Shown here in pieces: positions 13,549 through 19,797 of a stretch of 27,172 nt of DNA. Source of the DNA: a virus; the IMG/VR virus record IMGVR_UViG_3300034061_004692, positions 1 through 27,172 of that record; one strand, 5' to 3'. The stretch's first letter is position 1. Every line of letters starts with the position of its first letter. Made by a program: the position numbers and the translations under genes. The notes under the pieces are model-generated. The model made no database searches, had not been told where the DNA came from, and saw nothing but the letters and a program-made list of their open reading frames with translations.

Positions 13549-13550
13549 GG

Positions 13551-14003
13551 ATGGCCCAGCCGAAGCTATCCGTCGTGCCTTGTGACTTCGATGAGGCCGT
13601 TGCTTTCGTTGCTCGCCACCATCGGCACCACAAGCCGCTGAAGTTCCACAAGTTCTCGTTGGCCGTTGCCGACGAGGGCGGGACAGTGCGGGCCGTGTGC
13701 ATGGTCAATCGGCCGACCGCAAGGATGCTCGACGACGGGATGACGCTCGAAGTCACGCGGCTCGCCAGCGACGGCTGCCCCAATGCCTGCTCCTGCCTTT
13801 ACGGGGCCGCCTGGAGGGCCGCCAAGGCTCTCGGGTACGGCAGGCTCATCACATACATCTTGGACGACGAGCCGGGCGTAACGCTCAAGGCTGCGGGCTG
13901 GAAATGCCTTGGACAGAGAGGCGGCGGCAGTTGGTCAGTGCCGAGCCGTCCGCGAGTGGACAAGCACCCGCTACAGAAGAAGCTCCTATGGGAAGCAGGG
14001 TAA
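13551..14003 (+). CDS. XF1762-family protein (GNAT-like fold)
   Basis: The 150-residue protein shows the conserved series of this phage/plasmid family. HHRHHKPLKFHKFSLAVAD lies near the N terminus, NRPTARMLDDGMTLEVTRLA at about 54-73, and GCPNACSCLYGAAWRAAKALGY after it. The C terminus has ITYILDDEPGVTLKAAGWKC and GGGSWSVPSRPR. The pattern of strand, N-A-C-S-x-L-Y-x-A helix and E-P-G-x-(S/T)-L-x-A-A-G-W is related to GNAT acetyltransferases, but no substrate is known. It has its own promoter-like element. Family assignment is good; biochemical role is unknown. Confidence 0.8.
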   Translation: MAQPKLSVVPCDFDEAVAFVARHHRHHKPLKFHKFSLAVADEGGTVRAVCMVNRPTARMLDDGMTLEVTRLASDGCPNACSCLYGAAWRAAKALGYGRLITYILDDEPGVTLKAAGWKCLGQRGGGSWSVPSRPRVDKHPLQKKLLWEAG

Positions 14004-14010
14004 CACGACA

Positions 14011-14217
14011 ATGCCTCACGCAAACGGCGACGAGACGCTTGGAGAGTTGGCCGACCGCATGATCCGCGAGTGCGCCATGTGGCGTGAGCGGGCAATGCGG
14101 CTGGAGATGACGCCAGAGGAACGGGATGCCTTGTCTTGGTTCACTGGTGGCAAAGGGCCAGTTTGCCCCCGCAACCTAGCGATCATTCGCGGGCTTGTTG
14201 AGAGACACAGGCAATGA
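14011..14217 (+). CDS. Small hypothetical protein (68 aa)
   Basis: ATG 14011 lies seven bases after the previous stop, with AGCAGGG about 12 bases upstream as a modest ribosome site. The protein is helical: DETLGELADRMIRECAMWRE, then a short loop containing TGGKGPVCPRN and a final helix (LAIIRGLVERHR). No membrane segment or known domain is present. It is followed by a copy of the post-stop motif and a long hairpin, so it probably ends this transcript. Confidence 0.6.
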   Translation: MPHANGDETLGELADRMIRECAMWRERAMRLEMTPEERDALSWFTGGKGPVCPRNLAIIRGLVERHRQ

Positions 14218-14223
14218 CCAGCC

Positions 14224-14237
14224 AGTGCGCTATAGCG
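14224..14237 (+). repeat. Post-stop motif AGTGCGCTA with palindrome
   Basis: AGTGCGCTA lies seven bases after the TGA. It overlaps the perfect palindrome CGCTATAGCG (14228-14237). It is the fourth copy of the motif found at gene ends in this zone. Confidence 0.4.
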
Positions 14238-14241
14238 GCGA

Positions 14242-14276
14242 GAGCGGGCCATGCCTGACAAAGCATGGCCCTGCTC
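14242..14276 (+). terminator. Strong hairpin, possible terminator without T-run
   Basis: GGGCCATGC (14246-14254) and GCATGGCCC (14263-14271) are perfect nine-base arms around an eight-base loop. With a single bulged T at 14272 the stem extends four more pairs (GAGC/GCTC). No T-run follows, so it may be a factor-assisted terminator, an RNA-protection hairpin or a boundary element ahead of the packaging operon. Confidence 0.45.
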
Positions 14277-14319
14277 ATTGATTGGCTGGCATTGCTGCAA
14301 GCCCTGCTGCCTGCGGCTC

Positions 14320-14325
14320 TAGGCT
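14320..14325 (+). promoter_or_regulatory. Possible -10 box TAGGCT for packaging operon
   Basis: TAGGCT is identical to the box at 10566-10571. It precedes a 30-base leader with a CAGGAAGAG ribosome site before the HNH start. No convincing -35 was seen, so support is weak. Confidence 0.25.
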
Positions 14326-14355
14326 GAAGAGACAGCCACTCAGGAAGAGCTAGCC

Positions 14356-14670
14356 ATGCCGCTGCGGGTGCCACGCTACAAGGCTCCAAGGATCAAGGCT
14401 TTCAGCCTGGGCGAGCAGCGGCCCAACGCTGCGGCCCGCGGCTATTGCGACCTCAAGCATCGAGCATGGCGAGAGGCTGTGCTCTTGGCTGATGGGTATG
14501 TGTGTCGCGAGTGTGGTCGGGTGTGTGGCCGCAAAGGCGAGGCTCACGCTGACCACAAGATCCCGGTGAAGGTCAGGCCAGACCTCCGCTATGAAGTATC
14601 GAATGGCCAATGCTTGTGCCCATCATGCCATCAGCGGAAGACCAATAAAGAGGCACGGCAGCCGCTGTGA
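14356..14670 (+). CDS. HNH endonuclease (packaging-associated)
   Basis: The 104-residue protein has the HNH fold residues in order. A zinc knuckle C50-C53 sits in GYVCRECGRVCG. The catalytic D66-H67 is in AHADHKIPV. N83 is in EVSNGQCLC, and C88-C91-H92 in LCPSCHQRKTNKE. HNH proteins encoded next to terminase genes are a known part of HK97-type packaging and support specific cleavage at cos ends. ATG 14356 has CAGGAAGAG upstream. It lies upstream of the small and large terminase genes with a 181-base gap between, which fits a packaging function rather than a mobile homing enzyme. Confidence 0.88.
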   Translation: MPLRVPRYKAPRIKAFSLGEQRPNAAARGYCDLKHRAWREAVLLADGYVCRECGRVCGRKGEAHADHKIPVKVRPDLRYEVSNGQCLCPSCHQRKTNKEARQPL

Positions 14671-14851
14671 ACCTTGGCAAAATAGGCCGACCGGATACCC
14701 CCTGGCGACGCTTTTTGCTTGTACGAGAAAAACCAACTGCTCTGGGGTCAAGGGTCGCTTGCAAGTAATGCCTTGGGGGTAGGTCTGGCGGCTTGACGCG
14801 CTGCCGATTCTGGTGGCAGCAAAAACACGCCTGAAATCACCGAGCGAAAAC
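14671..14851 (+). other. Non-coding gap with dyads, candidate cos or terminase-binding region
   Basis: No credible gene is seen in these 181 bases. They hold a palindrome CTTGCAAG (14758-14765) flanked by CAAGG (14749-14753) and CCTTG (14771-14775), and a small hairpin GCTGCC/GGCAGC (14800-14820). TTGAC at 14793 resembles the left part of the recurrent promoter motif, but the hexamer after it is poor. In HK97-type phages the cos site often lies close to the terminase genes, so this gap is a candidate. Confidence 0.3.
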
Positions 14852-15343
14852 ATGGGCAAGCGCGGACCGCGTCCGACTCCGACACAACTCAAGATCGTGC
14901 GAGGCAACCCCGGCTGCCGCCCGCTGAACAAGCAAGAGCCGAAGCCGCCAGCGGACGGCATCGTCATGCCGCCGCACCTGGGCGAAGTCGCCGCCGCTCG
15001 CTGGCGGGAACTGCTCCCGATGCTCGAAGGCGTTCGCGTGATGACCCGGGCCGATGTCGAGGCGCTCGCCCGGTATTGCGACACGTGGGAGTGGTGGCTT
15101 GCAGTGCGCGAGAAACTGAAGAAGGAAGGCGATACCTACCCGATCCTCAACGACGGCGGCGAGGTGAAGTACATCGCCCAACGGCCAGAGGTTTCGATCG
15201 CTCACAAACTGGCCCAGCAGTTGCGGCAACTGGAGGCGGATTTCGGCTTGTCGCCAGCCGCCCGGGCGTCGCTAAAGGTGGAGCCGGATGCCAAGCAAGA
15301 AAGCAAGCTCGCTTCGTTCCTTGCCAGAAAAAAGGCGACGTGA
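14852..15343 (+). CDS. terS: Terminase small subunit, P27 family
   Basis: The protein has 163 residues from ATG 14852. The N terminus MGKRGPRPTPTQLKIVRGNP with following CRPLN is the signature of P27-type small terminases, and family members usually begin exactly there. An in-frame GTG at 14813 would add 13 residues but lacks a ribosome site. The helical middle (RWRELLPMLEGVRVMTRADV) and C-terminal LEADFGLSPAARASL are also typical. The small subunit recognises the packaging site and loads the large subunit. The gene overlaps terL by 56 bases, so the pair are translated together. Confidence 0.92.
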   Translation: MGKRGPRPTPTQLKIVRGNPGCRPLNKQEPKPPADGIVMPPHLGEVAAARWRELLPMLEGVRVMTRADVEALARYCDTWEWWLAVREKLKKEGDTYPILNDGGEVKYIAQRPEVSIAHKLAQQLRQLEADFGLSPAARASLKVEPDAKQESKLASFLARKKAT

Positions 15344-16910
15344 GGCCGTCAAGGGCTTCACGTACAACGACGAACAGCCGAAGCTCGTGCAGCAGTTCCT
15401 TGAAGCGGTCTGCTGCCACACGAAGGATTCGCCAACCGCACGTGCGGGCGATCCGATGCGTCTGCTCAAGTGGCACATCGAAGACGTGATTGAGCCGCTC
15501 TATGGGTGGCAGGGTGCCGACAACAAGCGTCGCTATCGCTTGGCGTATATCGAGGTGCCGAAAAAGAACGCGAAGAGCACGCTGCTCTCCTGCCTTTCCG
15601 TCTGGCACCTTCTGATGGAGGGCCAGGGCGAGTTGGGTTGCATCGCCGCAAAGGACCGCAACCAAGCGGCGATCATCTTTGACGAAACGGCCGCGATGGT
15701 GAAGCGGTCGCCTGAACTGAAGTCGGTGCTTGAAGTCATCGACAGCCGCAAGACGATCTACTGCGCCGCCACCGACTCCAATCTGCGGGTGATCTCCCGA
15801 GACGCCGGTGCCGCCGAAGGCCCGTCGTACTCGTTTGTGTTTTGCGACGAGCTGCACGCGTGGCCCGACAGGCGTCTATTCGAGGCGCTTCGGTATTCCG
15901 GTCGATCCAGACCCGAGCCGCTGCTCTGCACGATCACCACGGCCGGAGACCGCCGCGACACGATTTGCTGGGAACAGCACGAGTACGCGGAACAGGTGAT
16001 CGCCGACGCGAACTACGACCCCCGGTTCTACGGCAAGATTTTTGCGGCGAAGGCCGACGGGACCGACGACTACTTTGACCCAGCCGTGTGGCGGCGCTGC
16101 AATCCCGGCATGGGTATCACCATGACCGAGGAGTCATTCGCCGCGGATGCCCAGGAGGCCAGGAACAAGAGTACGAAACTCAACGGGTGGCTGCGTTACT
16201 CGCTTGGCGTCTGGGTCGAGAGTTCGCAGCGGTGGATTGACCCGGAGAAGTGGGCGGCGTGTTCGGGCGAGCCGGTCGAGCCGCTGGCCGGGCGGAAGTG
16301 CATCATCGGCATGGACTTGTCGAAGAGCACCGACTTGTCGGCGTGCGTGGCGTTGTTCCCCAACGAAGACGGCACGTTTGACATTGACCCGATGTTTTGG
16401 GCTCCCCGCGATTTGATCATGGAGCGGGAGCGGACGGATCGGCAGCCGTTCCAGCACTGGGTCAATCAAGGCTGGATCAAGGCGACGGACGGCAACGTCA
16501 TCGACCACGCCTCGATCCGCGAATACGTCCTCGAATACTCAAAGAAGCACCAAGTGCAAAAGGTTCTGATGGACATCAGCGGAGCCGTCCAGTTGTCGGT
16601 GGAACTGCAAGGGGCCGGGCTGGACGTGGAATCATACGGACAAGGGTTTCGGCACATGAGCAGTCCCACGAAGCTGCTTGAGTCGCTGACGCTCCAACAG
16701 AGGATCCGCCACGGCGGCAACCCGGTGCTCTCGTGGATGGCCGGTTGCGTCACGGTGGAGACAAACGCGTTCGAGGACGTTCGCCCCGTGAAGAAAAAGA
16801 GCACCGGCCGCATCGACGGCGTCGTGGCCTTGATATTCGCTCTGGGCTATTGGGAAGCAAACAGCATCACGAACGCGGCCGGTAACGGCCCAGAAATCTT
16901 CTTCATATGA
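15288..16910 (+). CDS. terL: Terminase large subunit, HK97-type
   Basis: The 540-residue protein has both motor and nuclease domains. Walker A is the variant VPKKNAKST at 90-98, typical of Terminase_1. Walker B FVFCDE lies at 183-188 with catalytic Glu188. CTITTAG at 214-220 is the coupling motif. The RNase-H-like nuclease carries Asp343 in IIGMDLSKSTD, Asp429 in VLMDISG and Asp510 in GRIDGVVAL. It pumps DNA into the prohead and cuts concatemers. Length is normal for the family and no truncation is seen. The start ATG lies inside terS, and the stop overlaps the portal start by four bases. Confidence 0.95.
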   Translation: MPSKKASSLRSLPEKRRREAVKGFTYNDEQPKLVQQFLEAVCCHTKDSPTARAGDPMRLLKWHIEDVIEPLYGWQGADNKRRYRLAYIEVPKKNAKSTLLSCLSVWHLLMEGQGELGCIAAKDRNQAAIIFDETAAMVKRSPELKSVLEVIDSRKTIYCAATDSNLRVISRDAGAAEGPSYSFVFCDELHAWPDRRLFEALRYSGRSRPEPLLCTITTAGDRRDTICWEQHEYAEQVIADANYDPRFYGKIFAAKADGTDDYFDPAVWRRCNPGMGITMTEESFAADAQEARNKSTKLNGWLRYSLGVWVESSQRWIDPEKWAACSGEPVEPLAGRKCIIGMDLSKSTDLSACVALFPNEDGTFDIDPMFWAPRDLIMERERTDRQPFQHWVNQGWIKATDGNVIDHASIREYVLEYSKKHQVQKVLMDISGAVQLSVELQGAGLDVESYGQGFRHMSSPTKLLESLTLQQRIRHGGNPVLSWMAGCVTVETNAFEDVRPVKKKSTGRIDGVVALIFALGYWEANSITNAAGNGPEIFFI

Positions 16911-18760
16911 TCGCCAAGAACAAAGAACACCGCATCCTCTGGCTCCCCGGCGAGGCCCGCATGTGGGATGAGGACGGCGACTCGCGGAGTTCGTCGGGCG
17001 TCCGCATCGACTCGAACAACGCCCACCAAGTCGCGGCGGTGTTCGCGTGCCTGCGGGTGATCGCGGAGACGGTGGCCAGCCTGCCGCTGCACGTCTTGGA
17101 GCGGACGCCTGGGGGCGGCAAGCGGGTCGCCCGCGAGTTGCCGCTCTACCGCCAACTGCACAGCCAGCCGAACGGGTGGCAGACATCTTTCGAGTGGCGT
17201 GAGCAGGCCGTCTTTCACATCGGCCTCTGGGGCAACGCGTTTTCGGAATTGAAAGCCGGGCAGATCGTGCCGCTGCATCCCAGCCGGATGAAGGTCGAGC
17301 GGATCGAAAACGGCAAGATTCGCTACAAGTTTCGCGAAGACAAGGGCACGGAGACGGTCTACTCGAACGAGCAGATCCTCCAGATTCGCGGCCCCTCCGA
17401 CGACGGCATCAACGGGATGTCGATCGTGGAGGAGTGCAAGGACGCGATCGCACTAGCCCGGGCTTGCGAGTTGCACGGGGCTCGATTTTTCGCAGCCGGT
17501 GCCCGCCCCGGGTTTGTACTCTCGACTGACGGCAACTTAAACGCGGAGGCCCGCGAGGCGCTGCGGTCGCAGTGGGACCGGCGTCACGGCGGCGTGGGGA
17601 ATTCCCACAACACGGCCGTACTCACGGGCGGGCTCAAGCCATACGAAATTCCGCAGTCGAGCAATTCTGATGCGCAGTTTTTGGAACTGCGGCGTTACCA
17701 GTTGGACGAGATCGCCCGGCTCTTCCGGGTGCCCGGTCATCTACTCGGGTCTGGTGCGGGCAGTGCGCAGGCCGACATTGAGTTCGTGCAGCACACGATC
17801 CTGCCGTGGCTGCGGCGGTTCGAGTCGGCGTTCATGCGCGACCTCATCGAGGACGACGACCGCTATCTGATCGAGTTCGACGTGCGCGGGCTCCTCCGCG
17901 GCGACTCTTCGAGCCGGTCGGCCTACTACCGGGCCATGTGGGACATCGGCGTCTTGAACACCGACGACATCCGCGAACTGGAGAACATGGACCCGGTTGA
18001 AGGCGGCGACGTGCGTTATCGCCCGCTGAACATGGGCACGCTGGGCGAGAAGCCGACCGAAGGCGACGTGCTGGCCCAGCAGCAACCGGGCAGCGGCATC
18101 GACGGGCAGGCGGTCGAGGGCGGGCTGGCCGCTGCGGCTGGCGAGCCGGTGGTGCCCGCGACGCCGGGCGAGTCGGCGGAAACAAGCCTGACGACGGCGG
18201 AGGTCTCGTCGCTCCTGACCGTGGTCAAGCAAATCACCGACGGGCTCCTGTCGGTGGACGCCGCCAGGGCGATCATCGCTGCAGCGTTCCCTGTGCTGTC
18301 TGCGGCCCGTGTCGAGACGATCCTGCAAGGGGTCGCGGTGAAGCAAGAGGAGCCCGCACAGGCTCCCGTGCCGCCTGCAGCAGCGGCCCCTGCGGCCCGC
18401 TCGCAGCCGGTGGAGTCGCGGGCCATGACGATCAGCATCGACTTCGACCGCACGTTTGCGGCCGACCCGACGATGTGGGGAGAGTTCGCCCGCAAGGCGG
18501 TGTCCGAAGGCAACACGGTCGTGATGATCTCGCGACGCCCAGAGGAGGACCGCCAGACCGTGACGGACGCGCTGGGCGACTACGCGGAGGCGTTCTCTCA
18601 GGTATTGCTGGTGGGTGGCGACACGCTCAAGGCCGACGCGGCCCAGGCGGCTGGCATCGACGTTGACGTGTGGGTGGATGACTCGCCGCAGACGATCACG
18701 CCCGCGAAGCCGTGCGACGAGTGCGAGGACAAGCCGAGGTCGCGGAGCCGCCGTAAGTGA
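16907..18760 (+). CDS. HK97-type portal protein with C-terminal HAD-like domain
   Basis: Residues 1 to about 400 are an HK97-type portal, the dodecameric channel at the head vertex. Supporting segments are VAAVFACLRVIAETVASLPL, FEWREQAVFHIGLWGNAFSE and DEIARLFRVPGHLLGS. Residues about 400-505 are an Ala/Pro-rich linker. Residues 507-600 look like a HAD-superfamily phosphatase: motif I ISIDFDRTF (Asp512, Asp514), motif II MISRR (Ser542), Lys575, and motif IV WVDDSPQT (Asp591, Asp592). The 617-residue length is well above a typical portal of about 400. Met507 (ATG 18425) has GGAG about nine bases upstream and might also start a separate HAD protein. A portal-HAD fusion is unusual. Confidence 0.88.
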   Translation: MIAKNKEHRILWLPGEARMWDEDGDSRSSSGVRIDSNNAHQVAAVFACLRVIAETVASLPLHVLERTPGGGKRVARELPLYRQLHSQPNGWQTSFEWREQAVFHIGLWGNAFSELKAGQIVPLHPSRMKVERIENGKIRYKFREDKGTETVYSNEQILQIRGPSDDGINGMSIVEECKDAIALARACELHGARFFAAGARPGFVLSTDGNLNAEAREALRSQWDRRHGGVGNSHNTAVLTGGLKPYEIPQSSNSDAQFLELRRYQLDEIARLFRVPGHLLGSGAGSAQADIEFVQHTILPWLRRFESAFMRDLIEDDDRYLIEFDVRGLLRGDSSSRSAYYRAMWDIGVLNTDDIRELENMDPVEGGDVRYRPLNMGTLGEKPTEGDVLAQQQPGSGIDGQAVEGGLAAAAGEPVVPATPGESAETSLTTAEVSSLLTVVKQITDGLLSVDAARAIIAAAFPVLSAARVETILQGVAVKQEEPAQAPVPPAAAAPAARSQPVESRAMTISIDFDRTFAADPTMWGEFARKAVSEGNTVVMISRRPEEDRQTVTDALGDYAEAFSQVLLVGGDTLKADAAQAAGIDVDVWVDDSPQTITPAKPCDECEDKPRSRSRRK

Positions 18761-19797
18761 TCGCCGTCTTTCGCCCAACGCGACAGGGAGACGCCGACGC
18801 CGTGCTGCGGTGCGTCCGCATTCTGCGGGCCGTGCAGGCGGTGATTGAGCGGCGCGGTTTTTGCCCCACCGGCGAAGGCGGCGGGATCGACAACTCCTGC
18901 GGGACGAATAAGGGCGGGGGCGGTGGTGGCGAATCTTCTGCGGGCAGCGATTCCGGCGAGCCATCGCAGAGAGACCTTGAGCGGGTATTCCGTGGAGCCT
19001 CAAAGGAGGCTCTTAGTTTGGCTACAGGCAGCGATCCAGAACAGGTTCGCGAAAGAGCTGAGATCAAGAAGGAAGTCGCAAAACTGCTTCTGCAAAAGCT
19101 CGACAAGGTCGGGATGGAAGAGAGTAGCGTGCCGGACACGCTACTGGCGGCCACTGGATTCAATCACGAGCGATACAGGGAGGGCGCCTCCCCGGGGTAC
19201 GAGAAAAGGCACGCGCTAGTCAGGGGTATTGTTGACACCTGGGCGAGCACGTCAGGAGACAGCGAGCCAGTTGCAGTTGGGGTTCAAAAGGCTATCGCAA
19301 AAGAACTCGCCTACGAATTCCCTGAACTGGCCAAGGCTGACGTTGGGCACCTAGGCAAGTACGACGCGTCCCCTTTGCTCGGTCCCGCAGAAGTCTCGCG
19401 AATGAAAGGCGTTGAGGAAATCGTCGCGAACAGCAGCGCCGTCAGGGAAGTTATCCGCGCCAAATACAACGCAACGCAGGACTACTTTGAGCAGCAGGGT
19501 ATCAAAGAACTAACGCTGCACCGGGGATTTATAAGTCAGCAAGGCGCTGTCAAATCGTCCGATAGCGAAGATATTTCGCTGCAGCCCGCTTCGAGTTTTT
19601 CGATGAACCGAAAGACTGCAGAGATGTTCGCCGACGACATGAGTTCCGACATCGGCGGTCTTGTTACCGTGAAGGTTCCCGTTTCGCGCGTGCTGTGCAC
19701 GGCAAGCACTGGCATGGGGTGTGTCACCGAGCAGGAGATTGTCGTCCTCGGCGGCGTCATCAAAGGCAAGGTCGTCGCCGGGGGGAAACGGAAATGA
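18757..19797 (+). CDS. ADP-ribosyltransferase (R-S-E type), head-module encoded
   Basis: The 346-residue protein starts at GTG 18757, overlapping the portal stop. Residues 230-327 carry the R-S-E class signature in order: an upstream helix KYNATQDYFEQQGIKELTLH, Arg256 in LHRGF, the Ser motif PASSFSMNRKTAEMF (279-282), and the E-x-E pair Glu325/Glu327 in VTEQEIVVLGG. These enzymes move ADP-ribose from NAD to a protein, usually an Arg side chain for E-x-E. The N terminus (1-60) is a basic helix plus FCPTGEGGGIDNSC and a Gly run, also present in the next gene. GC falls from 40/60 at 18841-18900 to 30/60 at 19261-19320. Position suggests a virion-internal, injected effector; no immunity gene is evident. 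Confidence 0.78.
   Translation: MIAVFRPTRQGDADAVLRCVRILRAVQAVIERRGFCPTGEGGGIDNSCGTNKGGGGGGESSAGSDSGEPSQRDLERVFRGASKEALSLATGSDPEQVRERAEIKKEVAKLLLQKLDKVGMEESSVPDTLLAATGFNHERYREGASPGYEKRHALVRGIVDTWASTSGDSEPVAVGVQKAIAKELAYEFPELAKADVGHLGKYDASPLLGPAEVSRMKGVEEIVANSSAVREVIRAKYNATQDYFEQQGIKELTLHRGFISQQGAVKSSDSEDISLQPASSFSMNRKTAEMFADDMSSDIGGLVTVKVPVSRVLCTASTGMGCVTEQEIVVLGGVIKGKVVAGGKRK

Noticed and set aside
14356-14670. HNH gene as a mobile homing endonuclease
   Set aside because: Its size, motif order and position upstream of the terminase genes fit the packaging-associated HNH proteins, and no intron or interrupted gene is seen.
14813-14851. Alternative GTG start for the small terminase
   Set aside because: It lacks a ribosome site, and P27-type proteins normally begin at the MGKRGP sequence, which is ATG 14852.
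17741-19003. 420-codon open frame on the minus strand opposite the portal 3' end
   Set aside because: It has the same cause as above, with an Arg-rich product, no ribosome site of note and overlap with well-supported portal and ART genes.
19010-19797. Reading the ART gene as a MuF/SPP1 gp7 minor head protein
   Set aside because: No MuF-domain pattern is visible. The recognisable motifs are those of ADP-ribosyltransferases, so only position, not sequence, links it to minor head proteins.
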